NCBI GenBank assembly: GCA_035448825.1
Contig: DAOTJS010000011.1
Coordinates: 5,797 to 69,796 of the forward strand
Direction of reading: 5' to 3'
From: JAGNGI01 sp035448825
Lineage (GTDB): Bacteria > Fidelibacterota > UBA2242
DNA length: 64,000 nucleotides
Part shown: positions 16,288-24,049 of the stretch, one piece after another
Layout of the letters: each line of letters starts with the position of its first letter
How positions within the stretch are numbered: position 1 is the first letter of the stretch
Translations under genes and position numbers: made by a program
Notes under the pieces: model-generated
What the model was told of the DNA's origin: nothing
What the model saw: the letters and a program-made list of their open reading frames with translations, nothing else
Database searches by the model: none

Positions 16288-17007
16288 TTAGTGTTTATGC
16301 GGGTTAAAATTCGTGTTCGTTCGTGGTCCACCAAAACCAAACTGAGCGACAAACTCTTTTACAATGACCGCTTTAACGGCATCCATTGTAACCGCCGGAT
16401 TCCAATCGCACATGCGAGTGACGCCTTTTGTCGCCAGACCGCAGGGCACAATTCCATTGAACAATGACAAATCCGTCGTGACATTCAACGCGAATCCGTG
16501 CATTGTGACCCAGCGCGAGACGCGCATTCCGATCGCCGCAATTTTTTGATTTCCTATCCAGATTCCCGTCAAACCCTTGATTCGTTCGGCGCGGATGTCG
16601 AATTTTGCCAGAGTTTCGATCAACACTTCTTCGACGGAGTTGACGTACCAGGCAATGCTTGTTTTATGCTCTTTTAAATTGAAAATCGGGTAACCGACTA
16701 GTTGTCCCGGTCCGTGATAGGTAATGTCACCGCCCCGATCAACTTGATAAACTTCTATGCTGCGCTTTTTCAAATATTCTTGGGATGCGAGTAGGTGACT
16801 GGCATCAGCGTTTTTTCCTAAGGTGTAAACGTGCGGATGTTCGACGAAAATCAGCGTATCCGGAATTTGACCGGCAAGGCGTTCGGCGTGTAATTTTTTC
16901 TGAATTTCCCAGGCGGTGCCGTAGAGGCATTGACCAAGGTCAAGAACATCTAAGTTTTTAACCACAGAGCGCGCCAGAGTAATTTTCTTTTCGATAATTT
17001 CCGACAA
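16288..17007 (-). CDS. lipB: Octanoyl transferase LipB
   Basis: Moves octanoate from acyl carrier protein to lipoyl domains, giving LipA its substrate. The 239-residue protein contains DRGGDITYHGPGQLVGYPIF, with the conserved His, and ITGIWIGNQKIAAIG-like sequence with the catalytic Lys; a Cys (VPCGLATKGVT) lies at the expected acyl-thioester position. Length and motifs are normal. It sits 30 bases after lpd and before lipA, giving a complete endogenous lipoylation unit. Confidence 0.94.
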   Translation of the reverse strand: MSEIIEKKITLARSVVKNLDVLDLGQCLYGTAWEIQKKLHAERLAGQIPDTLIFVEHPHVYTLGKNADASHLLASQEYLKKRSIEVYQVDRGGDITYHGPGQLVGYPIFNLKEHKTSIAWYVNSVEEVLIETLAKFDIRAERIKGLTGIWIGNQKIAAIGMRVSRWVTMHGFALNVTTDLSLFNGIVPCGLATKGVTRMCDWNPAVTMDAVKAVIVKEFVAQFGFGGPRTNTNFNPHKH

Positions 17008-17037
17008 GGCGATCCTATTTTCTGCTCGATTTAATTA

Positions 17038-18432
17038 TTACTGGTGAACCGATTCGCCGAAAGCGTCGTGAATGGCCTCGATGAGCGCCTCGGAAAGTGT
17101 CGGATGCGCATGAATGGAATCCTTTAACTCGTCATAAGTCAATTCACGATCGATCGCCAGAACCAGTTCCGGTAGAAGTTCCGTCGCTTCGGCGCCGATA
17201 ATATGCGCGCCGATTAATTTTTGCGTCGTGCCGTCGAAAATGACTTTGACGAAACCGTCGCTCTCTCCGGACGCCACCGCCTTGCCGTTAGCGCGGAACA
17301 TAAAGTGGCCGATTTTTAGTTCGTAGCCCAGTTCCGCCGCTTTTTTCTCCGTCAGACCGACGCTGGCGACTTGCGGACGGCAGTAGGTACAGCTGGGAAT
17401 TGCCGCGTAATTGACCGGCGCGGGATTTTTCCCGGCTATAAATTCGACTGCGTGCTTGCCCTCCGCCGACGCTACATGCGCCAGGCAAGGATTGCCGATA
17501 ACATCGCCGATGGCGTAAATATTCGGAACGTTCGTCCGCAAATGCTCATCAACTTTAATCCAGCCTTTTTCGGTGATAATGCCGAGTTCTTCGAGGCCTA
17601 AATTTTCGGAGTTCGGCTGAACGCCGGTTGCCACTAAAGCATAGTCGGCAACCAGAGTTCGCGGTTTGCCGTCGGATTCGAGCGCCACTTCGACGGAATC
17701 GCCTTTGGTTTGAACGCTTTTAACTTTGGTGCTGATGTGAATGCCGATTTGTCTCTTGCGGAACGAGCGCGACAATTCTTTCGCGATTTCCTCGTCCTCA
17801 ATCGGTAAAATCTGTGGCAACATCTCGACTAGATTCACTTCAGCGCCGAAAGCATTGAAAAGGTAGGCAAATTCCACTCCGATAGCGCCCGCACCGATGA
17901 CAATAATGGATTTCGGAATCTGCGGCAAAATCATAGCTTCGCGACTACTGATAACGCGTTTCCCGTCAATTGCGACATTGGGAATCGAGCGCTGGCGGGC
18001 GCCGGTGGCAATGATGATATTTTGCGCCTTAAGTCCGACCGTCACGTTATCGTCCGGATTAACGACTTCGACCGTCTGCCGGTCGAGTAAACGGGCAGAA
18101 CCTTTGACGACAGCGACTTTATTTTTCTGGAAAAGAAACTCAACGCCTTTCGAAAGGCGAGCGGCGACCTCGCGACTGCGGCGGATGACTTTAGTGAAAT
18201 CGAATTGCGGTTGAGCAATCGTGATCCCAAATTCGTTCAACGAATTTAGACTCTGCCAGACCTCGGCATTTTTGAGCAAAGCTTTAGTCGGGATACAGCC
18301 CCAGTTAAGGCAAATTCCACCGAGTTCGGCTTTTTCGACTATTGCAGCATTCATCCCGAGCTGCGCGGCGCGGATAGCGGCGACATATCCACCCGGTCCA
18401 GAGCCGATGACGATCAAATCAAAATTGTCCAT
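17038..18432 (-). CDS. lpdA: Dihydrolipoyl dehydrogenase
   Basis: FAD flavoprotein that reoxidises dihydrolipoamide for glycine cleavage or 2-oxoacid dehydrogenase complexes. At 464 residues it is full length: FAD motif GSGPGGYVAAIRAA, redox disulfide GGICLNWGCIPT (about residues 40-51), NAD motif IGAGAIGVEFAYLF, second FAD block IYAIGDV and the catalytic HAHPTLSEAL near the C terminus. It is grouped with lipA and lipB and 12 bases from nfo. GcvH is the only lipoyl-domain protein visible in the window, so it may mainly serve glycine cleavage. Confidence 0.95.
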   Translation of the reverse strand: MDNFDLIVIGSGPGGYVAAIRAAQLGMNAAIVEKAELGGICLNWGCIPTKALLKNAEVWQSLNSLNEFGITIAQPQFDFTKVIRRSREVAARLSKGVEFLFQKNKVAVVKGSARLLDRQTVEVVNPDDNVTVGLKAQNIIIATGARQRSIPNVAIDGKRVISSREAMILPQIPKSIIVIGAGAIGVEFAYLFNAFGAEVNLVEMLPQILPIEDEEIAKELSRSFRKRQIGIHISTKVKSVQTKGDSVEVALESDGKPRTLVADYALVATGVQPNSENLGLEELGIITEKGWIKVDEHLRTNVPNIYAIGDVIGNPCLAHVASAEGKHAVEFIAGKNPAPVNYAAIPSCTYCRPQVASVGLTEKKAAELGYELKIGHFMFRANGKAVASGESDGFVKVIFDGTTQKLIGAHIIGAEATELLPELVLAIDRELTYDELKDSIHAHPTLSEALIEAIHDAFGESVHQ

Positions 18433-18444
18433 TATTATTCCTCA

Positions 18445-19293
18445 TTATTTTTTATCCAGGGCTTCTTTCAGAGAGGCGATTTCTCTGGCGAAATTCTCAT
18501 CACCGCCGGGCGTTTCCAGAATCATTGGCAAAGTCGCAAACCGGTCGTCATTTATCAAACGATAAAAAACTTCCCAGCCCAGAAAACCGTCCCCGAGATT
18601 AGAATGGCGGTCAATGCGCGACCCGAGCGGTTTCTTGCTATCGTTCAGATGAAAGCACTTAAGTCGGCTCAAACCGATAATGTCGTTGAATCTGGCAAAA
18701 GTCTCTTCGTATTTTTCCGGACTAACCAGATCATAACCGGCGGCGTAAGCGTGACAGGTATCGAAGCAAACTCCCAGTCGTTCGGGGTGAGCGGAATAAG
18801 CGATAATCTGGCGCAATTCCTCGAAAGCGTTACCGACGTTCGTGCCCTGACCGGCAGTCGTTTCCAGTAGAAACATCGGACAACAATCCGGCGTTTTTTC
18901 AATGGCGTAATCGAGACTCTCGGCGATTTTCCGCAAAGCAAAATCCACACCGGCGCCCATATGCGAACCGGGATGAAAAACGATATACGGAATTTTTAGT
19001 GCCTGCGAACGCCGAATCTCTTCGATAAAAGCTTTGCGCGACATCGCCAGCTTGACCGGCTCAGGACTGGCTAGATTGACCAGATAAGAGTCGTGGGCAA
19101 TGACCATCGCAATCTTATGTTCAGCTTGATAGTTCCGGAATTTCTCCGCCGTTTCGTCCGTAACCGGGATGCCTTTCCATTGCATTTGATTGGAGGTGAA
19201 AATCTGGATCGCGTCGCAACCCAGTTCGCGGCCGCGCGCCGGGGCTTTTTCCAGACTGTCTTCGATCGAGATATGACAACCGATATGAGGCAT
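18445..19293 (-). CDS. nfo: Endonuclease IV (AP endonuclease)
   Basis: Cleaves DNA 5' of abasic sites in base-excision repair. The 282-residue TIM barrel begins HIGCHISIEDSLEKAPARGRELGCDAIQIF and carries metal-ligand motifs IVFHPGSH, LLETTAGQGTNVG, GVCFDTCHAYAAGYD, HLNDSKKPLGSRIDRHSNLGDG and ILETPGG. It is the first gene of the nfo-lpd-lipB-lipA run, so repair and lipoylation genes are probably co-transcribed. About 220 bases upstream up to the TPR leader repeat show no further gene. Confidence 0.95.
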   Translation of the reverse strand: MPHIGCHISIEDSLEKAPARGRELGCDAIQIFTSNQMQWKGIPVTDETAEKFRNYQAEHKIAMVIAHDSYLVNLASPEPVKLAMSRKAFIEEIRRSQALKIPYIVFHPGSHMGAGVDFALRKIAESLDYAIEKTPDCCPMFLLETTAGQGTNVGNAFEELRQIIAYSAHPERLGVCFDTCHAYAAGYDLVSPEKYEETFARFNDIIGLSRLKCFHLNDSKKPLGSRIDRHSNLGDGFLGWEVFYRLINDDRFATLPMILETPGGDENFAREIASLKEALDKK

Positions 19294-19512
19294 TGTTCGT
19301 TATGAGCTGGTAGTTAATCGCGGTACTATTTTCACGGCTTATTACGAAGTTTCGATGTTTTAATAAAAGCGATTTCCATTTGTTCGCTCGAATTTAGATA
19401 AAATTCGGATTAATCGAAAGATTTCCGCGATAGTTTCGTCGCGATAATCCGGTCATAAAAAATCCTGATAAGGTAGAAATTATCTCCTAGTAAAAAATGG
19501 GGTAATTCATAA

Positions 19513-19652
19513 TTAAAAAAACAATTGAGTTGCTAAACTGATTTCACTAAATTCAAAACAAATGACAGCAAATCAAAAAAAGGGGGTTGTAACATAATGA
19601 AAAAGTCTTATCGTTTCATTGCAGGTTCAATCGCTATTTTTTGGAGTAAATT
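19513..19652 (+). repeat. Leader repeat, copy A
   Basis: About 140 bases directly upstream of the first TPR gene are nearly identical to the 141 bases before the second one at 20966. The block includes a ribosome binding site, a 19-codon leader frame and the TPR ribosome binding site. The differences are a handful of substitutions and one extra A in an A run outside the leader frame. Confidence 0.85.
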
Positions 19653-19656
19653 ATGA
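19597..19656 (+). CDS. Putative 19-residue leader peptide A
   Basis: A short frame (starts MKKSYRFIAGS, ends SKL) preceded by GGGGG about 10 bases before the ATG. Its stop overlaps the TPR start as ATGA. The second TPR gene has the same frame, equal in length, with four base differences and no indels. That makes translation plausible and suggests termination-reinitiation coupling. Peptide function, if any, is unknown; it could also be a fortuitous frame in a conserved leader. Confidence 0.45.
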   Translation: MKKSYRFIAGSIAIFWSKL

Positions 19657-20657
19657 AAAAGATAATGAATTATTTTAAAAAAGCTATAAAAATAAATCCT
19701 GATGATGCAGAAACACATTACAATCTGGGTATTGATTATTACAAACTTGGGCGTTACAATGAAGCCATAGAATGCTATAAGCAGGCTATCCGAATCGAGC
19801 CTGATTTTGCCGACGCACATTACAATCTGGGTATTATTTATAACGACCTTGGACGTTATAATGAAGCCATAGATTGCTATAAGCAGGCTATCCGGATCAA
19901 ACCTGATCTTGCCGAAGCACATAACAATCTTGGGAATGCTTACTATAATCTTGGACGTTACAATGAAGCCATAGATTGCTATAAGCAGGCTATCCGGATC
20001 AAACCTGATCATGCCAAAGCACATAACAATCTTGGGAATGCTTATGGCAAACTTGGACGTTACAATGAAGCCATAGATTGCTTTAAGCAGGCTATCCGGA
20101 TCAAACCTGATTATGCCGAAGCACATTATAATCTTGGTGTTATTTATGGCAAGCTTGGGCGTTATAATGAAGCCATAGAATCCCATAAGCAGTCTATCCG
20201 GATCAAGCCTGATTATGCCGAAGCACATTGCAATCTGGGTATTGCTTATGACGACCTTGGACGTTACAATGAAGCCATAGATTGCTATAAGCAGGCTATC
20301 CGAATCAATCCTGATCTTGCCGAAGTACATTATAATCTGGGTAATACTTATATTAACCTTGGGCGTTATAATGAAGCCATAGATTGCTTTAAGCAGGCTA
20401 TCCGGATCAAGCCTGATCATGACGAAGCACATTGCAATCTTGGTATTGCTTATTACAAACTTGAACATTACAATGAAGCCATAGATTGCTATAAGCAGGC
20501 TATCCGGATCAAGCCTGATGATGCCGAAGCACATTCCATTCTTGGTATTACTTACCTAATAATTGGAGATAAAGGTTCTGCCCTCGAGGAATATAAGATT
20601 CTAAAAAACCTTGATAAGGAACTTGCTAATGAACTGTATAATTTGATTTATGAATAA
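19653..20657 (+). CDS. TPR-repeat protein A
   Basis: A 334-residue protein made almost wholly of 34-residue tetratricopeptide repeats, about eight full repeats plus a diverged C-terminal cap (GSALEEYKILKNLDKELANELYN). Each repeat follows the pattern AEAHYNLGIAYxxLGRYNEAIDCYKQAIRIKPD. There is no signal peptide, membrane segment or enzymatic domain, so it is a cytoplasmic protein-interaction scaffold of unknown partner. The repeats are nearly identical at DNA level (102-bp units), so copy number could vary by recombination. Its own GGAG site lies inside the leader frame. It resembles the C-terminal half of the second TPR protein. Confidence 0.85.
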   Translation: MKKIMNYFKKAIKINPDDAETHYNLGIDYYKLGRYNEAIECYKQAIRIEPDFADAHYNLGIIYNDLGRYNEAIDCYKQAIRIKPDLAEAHNNLGNAYYNLGRYNEAIDCYKQAIRIKPDHAKAHNNLGNAYGKLGRYNEAIDCFKQAIRIKPDYAEAHYNLGVIYGKLGRYNEAIESHKQSIRIKPDYAEAHCNLGIAYDDLGRYNEAIDCYKQAIRINPDLAEVHYNLGNTYINLGRYNEAIDCFKQAIRIKPDHDEAHCNLGIAYYKLEHYNEAIDCYKQAIRIKPDDAEAHSILGITYLIIGDKGSALEEYKILKNLDKELANELYNLIYE

Positions 20658-20671
20658 GGCTCTTTTGGTTA

Positions 20672-20808
20672 TTCGATAAAATACAGGGTAGGTTAAAACC
20701 TGAAAGTGGTTTTTCTTATTGTTTAGGAAATACATCTGCATTGATAAAATTTATTCACTTCGAAATTCATACTCGATTTCCAAAAGAGTTTCTAGATCAA
20801 ATGCTCTA
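20672..20808 (+). pseudogene. Relic of a tyrosine-integrase 3' end (copy 1)
   Basis: A plus-strand frame reads EIHTRFPKEFLDQML then stop, matching the pattern EIYTxFPxxxLxQVFKDR at the C terminus of the integrase at 24768. The preceding 60 bases resemble those before the second relic at 23685 (shared GATAAAA, TAAAACCTGAAA). It is the remnant of an older insertion. The rest of the 449-base gap between the TPR genes holds only the second leader repeat. Confidence 0.5.
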
Positions 20809-20965
20809 AGAAAAGCAAATAAATGGTTCTGAAAAAATAGTGAATGAATAAAAGTCCCTCCTGTATGACTTCGTTAGTAACCAGGCAGATTTTCCTTTTT
20901 TGAACTTTTAAAAAATCATCATATTACTTTTAAAAAGACCCTGAGTCAATTACACTACATTTTGC

Positions 20966-21106
20966 TTAAAAAAACAATTGAGTTGCTAAACTGATTTCAC
21001 TAAATTCAAAACAAATGATAGCAAATCAAAAAAAAGGGGGTTGTAGCATTATGAAAAGGTCTTATCGGTTCATTGCAGGTTCAATCGCTATTCTTAGGAG
21101 TAAATT
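20966..21106 (+). repeat. Leader repeat, copy B
   Basis: Second copy of the TPR leader, offset 1453-1454 bases from copy A. The sequences just downstream of the two TPR genes (TTTTGGTTATTCGATAAAATACAGGG at 20663 and about 22329, quoted in part) also match, so a unit of about 1.4 kb was duplicated in tandem. Confidence 0.85.
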
Positions 21107-21110
21107 ATGA
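21051..21110 (+). CDS. Putative 19-residue leader peptide B
   Basis: Same frame as leader A, beginning MKRSYRFIAGS and ending RSKL, preceded by GGGGG and closed by an ATGA overlap with the second TPR gene. Of the four base differences from copy A, three change the amino acid and one is silent, so selection on the peptide itself is not shown. Conservation of frame length and of the overlap is the main support. Confidence 0.45.
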   Translation: MKRSYRFIAGSIAILRSKL

Positions 21111-22324
21111 AAAAGCAAATGAATTATTTTAAAAAAGCGGTTAATAATGAAACACAAAGAGTGAAAGAATATATGTTGAGTGGTATTTTATATTATGGAC
21201 TTGGGAGATATGATGAATCTATAAAATCCTACAAGAATGCTATACGTATCAATCCTGATCTTTTGGAAGCATATAGCGGTATTGGTAATGCTTATCTCAA
21301 ACTTAGAAACTATAATGAAGCAATAGAATATTTTAAAAAAGCTATAAAAATTAATCCTTATGATGCAGAAACACATTTCAATCTTGGTGTTACTTATAGT
21401 AAAATTAAATGTTATAATAAAGCAATAGAGTCATTTAAGAGAGCTATATCTATCAATCATAATCATTTAGAAGCACTTTCCTGCCTTGGTACTACTTATG
21501 GAATTCTGAGATCCTATGATGAAGCGATACAATTCTTCAAACAGGCTATATGTATTAATCCTGATTATGCAGAAGCATATTGCGGTCTGGGTATTACTTA
21601 TAGCAATCTTGGATATTATAATGAATCCATAGAATCATACAAGCAGGCTATACGACTCAATCCTTGTTTAGCTAGTTTAGCAGAGATACATTGTAATCTT
21701 GGCAATTCTTATGCCGAACTTGAATGTTATAATGAAGCCATAGAATGCTTTAAGCAGGCTATCCGAATCAAACCTGATGATGCCGACGCACATAACAATC
21801 TTGGGAATGCTTATGGCGAACTTGGGCGTTATAATGAAGCCATAGAATGCTTTAAGCAGGCTATCCGGATCAATCCTGATCTTGCCGACGCACATAACAA
21901 TCTGGGTATTGCTTATGGCAAACTTGGACGTTACAATGAAGCCATAGAATCCCATAAGCAGGCTATCCGGATCGAACCTGATGCTGCCGAAACACATTAC
22001 AATCTGGGTATTGCTTATGGCGACCTTGAGCGTTACAATGAAGCCATAGAATGCTATAAGAAGGCTATCCGGATCAAGCCTGATTTTGCAGAAGCACATT
22101 GCGGTCTGGGTGTTGCTTATGAAGACCTTGGACGTTACAATGAAGCCATAGATTGCTTTAAGCAGTCTATCCGGATCGAGCCTGATGATGCCGTCGCACA
22201 TTATAATCTTGGTATTACATACCTAATGGTAGGAAATAAAGGCTCTGCCCTCGAGGAATATAATATTCTAAAAAACCTTGACAAGAAACTCGCAAATAAA
22301 CTATATAATGAAATTTATGGGTAA
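21107..22324 (+). CDS. TPR-repeat protein B
   Basis: A 405-residue paralogue of the upstream TPR protein with about eleven repeats. The first five or six repeats are diverged and use A/T-rich codons, whereas the last five are almost identical to repeats of protein A, including the shared C-terminal cap GSALEEYNILKNLDKKLANKLYN. This mosaic suggests gene conversion or that protein A arose from B by internal deletion. One repeat (PCLASLAEIHCNLG) carries a three-residue insertion. No signal peptide or other domain is visible; a scaffold role is likely. AGGAG precedes the ATG. Confidence 0.85.
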   Translation: MKKQMNYFKKAVNNETQRVKEYMLSGILYYGLGRYDESIKSYKNAIRINPDLLEAYSGIGNAYLKLRNYNEAIEYFKKAIKINPYDAETHFNLGVTYSKIKCYNKAIESFKRAISINHNHLEALSCLGTTYGILRSYDEAIQFFKQAICINPDYAEAYCGLGITYSNLGYYNESIESYKQAIRLNPCLASLAEIHCNLGNSYAELECYNEAIECFKQAIRIKPDDADAHNNLGNAYGELGRYNEAIECFKQAIRINPDLADAHNNLGIAYGKLGRYNEAIESHKQAIRIEPDAAETHYNLGIAYGDLERYNEAIECYKKAIRIKPDFAEAHCGLGVAYEDLGRYNEAIDCFKQSIRIEPDDAVAHYNLGITYLMVGNKGSALEEYNILKNLDKKLANKLYNEIYG

Positions 22325-22456
22325 GGTTCTTTTGGTTATTCGATAAAATACAGGGCATAATACCCCGTCTGCCGGACAGGCAGGTTAATAGTTTAGGCGC
22401 CCACCATTGTTCAGCGGATTGAGACAGTTATGACCACAAACCTCGATATATTGAAA

Positions 22457-22663
22457 TAATTTGCCCATCTTATAAAGCACCATCTGCCTAAGTTATTGAA
22501 TTATTTTATTTATCCCATTGCTAGCGGACTGGCAGAGGGATTAAATAACCTGATTGCGACAGTCAGAAAGAAGGCTTATGGCTATCGAAATATGGAGTAC
22601 TTTAAATTTATAGTGAGAATAACGAACCTACTCAAAATCCTAGTCATTTTATTATTTACCTAG
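22457..22663 (+). pseudogene. Relic of an ISL3-like transposase C terminus
   Basis: A frame with a stop immediately upstream reads ...IASGLAEGLNNLIATVRKKAYGYRNMEYFKF..., which matches the conserved C-terminal block of ISL3-type DDE transposases (SxGLxEGxNNxIxxxKRxAYGYRN). No start, no catalytic part and no inverted repeats remain, so it is a decayed fragment. The rest of the gap from 22325 to 22705 holds a dispersed hairpin near 22.37 kb and nothing else recognisable. Confidence 0.6.
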
Positions 22664-22705
22664 GGGGCTTAGCGCTTCCGGCGGTTTGTTTTTCTCTTTA
22701 CTTCA

Positions 22706-23563
22706 TTATATTGTTGCTGGCAGTCCGGATTCTTGAAGCAGTTCGGCAATGCGCTGCTCGAGGCAGACAGTAAATTTAGTAAATAAGTTCTGAGGTGAAA
22801 TTTCATTCCCGTCAGTCCGGCAACTGCCGGATTTTACCGGAAGGCAGGAAGTAATATCTAGCGGTTTGCCGATATTGATGACCATTTTGCGGAAGGGATT
22901 TAAGCCCTCAGCGCCGTAGATTCCAATTGGAGTTACCGGTACAATCAGACCATCGTCGTGGTAGAGTTTCCAGACGATTTTGCCAAAAGTATGATTAAAG
23001 CGCGGTATGTAGGAATGATACTGGCTGGGTTCTTTGTTGGTGACTTTTTCTTGCCCGATAGTTTTTAAAATGTTGTAATTGATTTGAAAAATGACAACTG
23101 CCCGACCTTTAAGCAGGTAATCTTCGACCTGATTAATGGCGTTCCGGAGATTTTGGGCGAAGGTAACCAGATTTCCGGTGTACTCCTTGTTGATTGGAAT
23201 CATTTCATGCTCCTGCAGGGCTTTGATCAGGTATCGGGTAAATCGTTTGGCAATGGGATGCAGGATTGGGAACAAATACGGTCCCAGCGCCGGTTTTATA
23301 TGTTCCTGCATGAATACCTTCTCATCAAAAAGGTAATGAGCAGTAAGGAAGTACAGTTCGCGATCATAAGCCGCAACTATCCCAGCAATATCGCGAACGA
23401 CGCCAGGATGGTTAGCAACAATTAGATTCGGTCCTTTAGGGACAATGTTTTCCAATCCGAGATAAGTGACATAATGGTCGAAAGGAATGAATAACGGCTT
23501 CAGAATCTGCTTGGCATGATTATATCTTTTTTTAGTAATAACTGCAGAGACTGGTTGATTCAT
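22706..23563 (-). CDS. PlsC-like acyltransferase (putative)
   Basis: Probably a lysophospholipid acyltransferase-type protein of about 285 residues. The block NLIVANHPGVVRDIAGI resembles the NHxxxxD acceptor motif, though His and Asp here are separated by five rather than four residues. Further matches are YLFPILHPIAKRF, MIPINKEY, a RAVVIFQIN segment in place of the usual FPEG, and PVTPIGIYG. These shifts suggest a distant member that may use another acyl acceptor. I prefer the ATG at 23563; the frame is open seven codons further to a TTG. It stands alone between relics, transcribed opposite to the TPR genes. Confidence 0.5.
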   Translation of the reverse strand: MNQPVSAVITKKRYNHAKQILKPLFIPFDHYVTYLGLENIVPKGPNLIVANHPGVVRDIAGIVAAYDRELYFLTAHYLFDEKVFMQEHIKPALGPYLFPILHPIAKRFTRYLIKALQEHEMIPINKEYTGNLVTFAQNLRNAINQVEDYLLKGRAVVIFQINYNILKTIGQEKVTNKEPSQYHSYIPRFNHTFGKIVWKLYHDDGLIVPVTPIGIYGAEGLNPFRKMVINIGKPLDITSCLPVKSGSCRTDGNEISPQNLFTKFTVCLEQRIAELLQESGLPATI

Positions 23564-23684
23564 ACCTATGACGTCAATTATCAACAGTTAAAATATAGTG
23601 TAGATTGAGATATAAATGCAATATTGATTACTCACTTGTTCAAAATTTCCAATAGGATGGAAATGAATAAAGTTCTTTGTCATT

Positions 23685-23833
23685 TGATAAAAAGCCAGAT
23701 AGGGTAAAACCTGAAAATCGTTTCCCTCATCGTTTAAAAAATATATCTGTATTTATAAAGCTCATTCAAATAGAAATTTATACTCAATTTCCTAAAGAGT
23801 TATTAGCGCAGGTCTTCAAAGACAGGCAAAAAA
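23685..23833 (+). pseudogene. Relic of a tyrosine-integrase 3' end (copy 2)
   Basis: The plus strand encodes IEIYTQFPKELLAQVFKDR, closely matching TEIYTAFPTDYLVQVFKDR at the end of the intact integrase at 24768, which lies on the other strand. Catalytic motifs before the Tyr are missing. Upstream sequence resembles copy 1 at 20672. It marks an earlier insertion in reverse orientation. Confidence 0.6.
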
Positions 23834-23922
23834 CAATTGTTAAAACGATTGTTAAGCGATTGTTGAACGATTGTATAACCATTGTACAACCATTGTGCAA
23901 CTATTGTATCACCATTGTATAA
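23834..23922. repeat. Eight-copy 11-bp ATTGT repeat array
   Basis: Consecutive units of 11 (once 12) bases share the core ATTGT: CGATTGTTAAG, CGATTGTTGAA, then CATTGTACAAC, CATTGTGCAAC, TATTGTATCAC. The units drift gradually from one end to the other. The array starts right after the integrase relic and precedes about 125 bases with no other feature. It resembles plasmid iterons in period, but no replication gene is adjacent. Confidence 0.65.
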
Positions 23923-24049
23923 CTGCTTAAAATGCCTATCCGGTTTCATATATCAAAATATTCTAAAATCTGCCAAAATTTGGAAGGTTGATAAAAAACA
24001 GATGGTGCGCTATTGCGCTTTGTAAGTATTTATATTTTTTTGGGATTAG

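Noticed and set aside
19608..20534. Long minus-strand open frame with repeated RLDPDSLLIAIYGF
   Set aside because: It is the reverse complement of the 102-bp TPR repeats; the plus-strand TPR protein explains it fully. The frame at 21677-22201 is the same artefact.
23677..23922. 81-codon plus-strand gene
   Set aside because: It joins the integrase relic to the 11-bp repeat array; the C-terminal half is repeat translation. I list it as a relic instead.
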